DNA of 5,169 bases from CAZXDS01 sp964639525 (lineage in GTDB: Bacteria > Bacteroidota > Ignavibacteria > Ignavibacteriales > Melioribacteraceae): contig CAZXDS010000224.1 of NCBI GenBank assembly GCA_964639525.1, forward strand, positions 1-5,169. Direction: 5' to 3'. Position 1 is the first letter of the stretch; each line of letters starts with the position of its first letter. Of the stretch, positions 5,118 to 5,169 are shown in pieces. The notes below the pieces were generated by a model. It was not told the origin of the DNA, made no database searches, and saw only the letters and a list, made by a program, of their open reading frames with translations. Made by a program: the position numbers and the translations under genes.

Positions 5118-5169
5118 GAGTCCACTCTAAAAAGCCCCAAACGGACTAAAGCCCGTTTGGGGAAGTTCG
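5118..5169 (-). mobile_element. MITE-like element, second copy, inverted and cut by the window end
   Basis: An inverted copy of the element at 236-354. It begins with the terminal repeat GAGTCCACTCTAAAAAG (5118-5134), then palindrome 2, and runs off the window. Over 53 comparable bases (5116-5168 reversed against 304-356) only one base differs: A320 of the left copy corresponds to G (minus strand) at 5152. In minus-strand RNA that change turns an A-U pair into a G-U wobble, so the stem survives. Palindrome 1 and the far terminus should lie within about 67 bases past the window end if this copy is complete. Confidence 0.7.
5129..5162 (-). terminator. Palindrome 2 of the second element; possible intrinsic terminator
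   Basis: Read on the minus strand, a 13-bp stem (5162-5150 with 5147-5135, one G-U wobble) is followed by CTTTTT (5134-5129). It would stop minus-strand transcription arriving from beyond the window before it reaches nfeD. It shares its origin with the hairpin at 310-343. Confidence 0.45.

Noticed and set aside
1..5169. A new multi-gene defence or mobile system
   Set aside because: All large genes are recognisable housekeeping or envelope families. There is no nuclease, toxin, reverse transcriptase, recombinase or transposase. Only the short repeat element and the small CxxC protein remain unexplained.

Overview
The window is an AT-rich bacterial chromosomal segment (judged by eye, not computed). 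It most resembles the Bacteroidota/Chlorobi/Ignavibacteria lineage. The clues are the sequence flavour of SucD, an Ndk carrying the TIRKLYA signature, a Bacteroidota-type NamZ (DUF1343) lipoprotein and a long NfeD. This placement is an inference from protein style; no marker gene is present.

Layout. Positions 24-227 (+) encode a 67-residue protein with two CxxC pairs. A compact non-coding repeat element follows at 236-354. It has 17-bp terminal inverted repeats, two internal palindromes and a possible 6-bp target duplication. Next comes sucD (461-1342, +), closed by a strong intrinsic terminator (1369-1397). A tight three-gene set on the same strand follows: ndk (TTG start, 1438-1869), a Nudix hydrolase (1875-2426) and namZ (2431-3681), with gaps of only 5 and 4 bases. 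Convergent to it is nfeD (5007-3697, -, TTG start), with a 15-base gap between the two stop codons. At the right edge (5118-5169) a second, inverted copy of the repeat element begins and is cut by the window end. Over the 53 aligned bases it differs from the left copy at one position.

Function. Most genes are housekeeping: succinyl-CoA synthetase alpha subunit (TCA cycle), nucleoside diphosphate kinase (NTP balance), an ADP-ribose-pyrophosphatase-like Nudix enzyme, an exo-beta-N-acetylmuramidase that would act on peptidoglycan fragments at the cell envelope, and a membrane serine protease of the NfeD/ClpP class. No sucC, slipin/stomatin gene or transposase is in the window.

The part not explained by known genes is the repeat element. 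Its two copies bracket the sucD-to-nfeD block as a 4.8-kb inverted pair. In both copies the strongest hairpin and its T-tract point inward, so each could stop transcription entering the block. I see no defence system, CRISPR array, tRNA, rRNA or new multi-gene system here.
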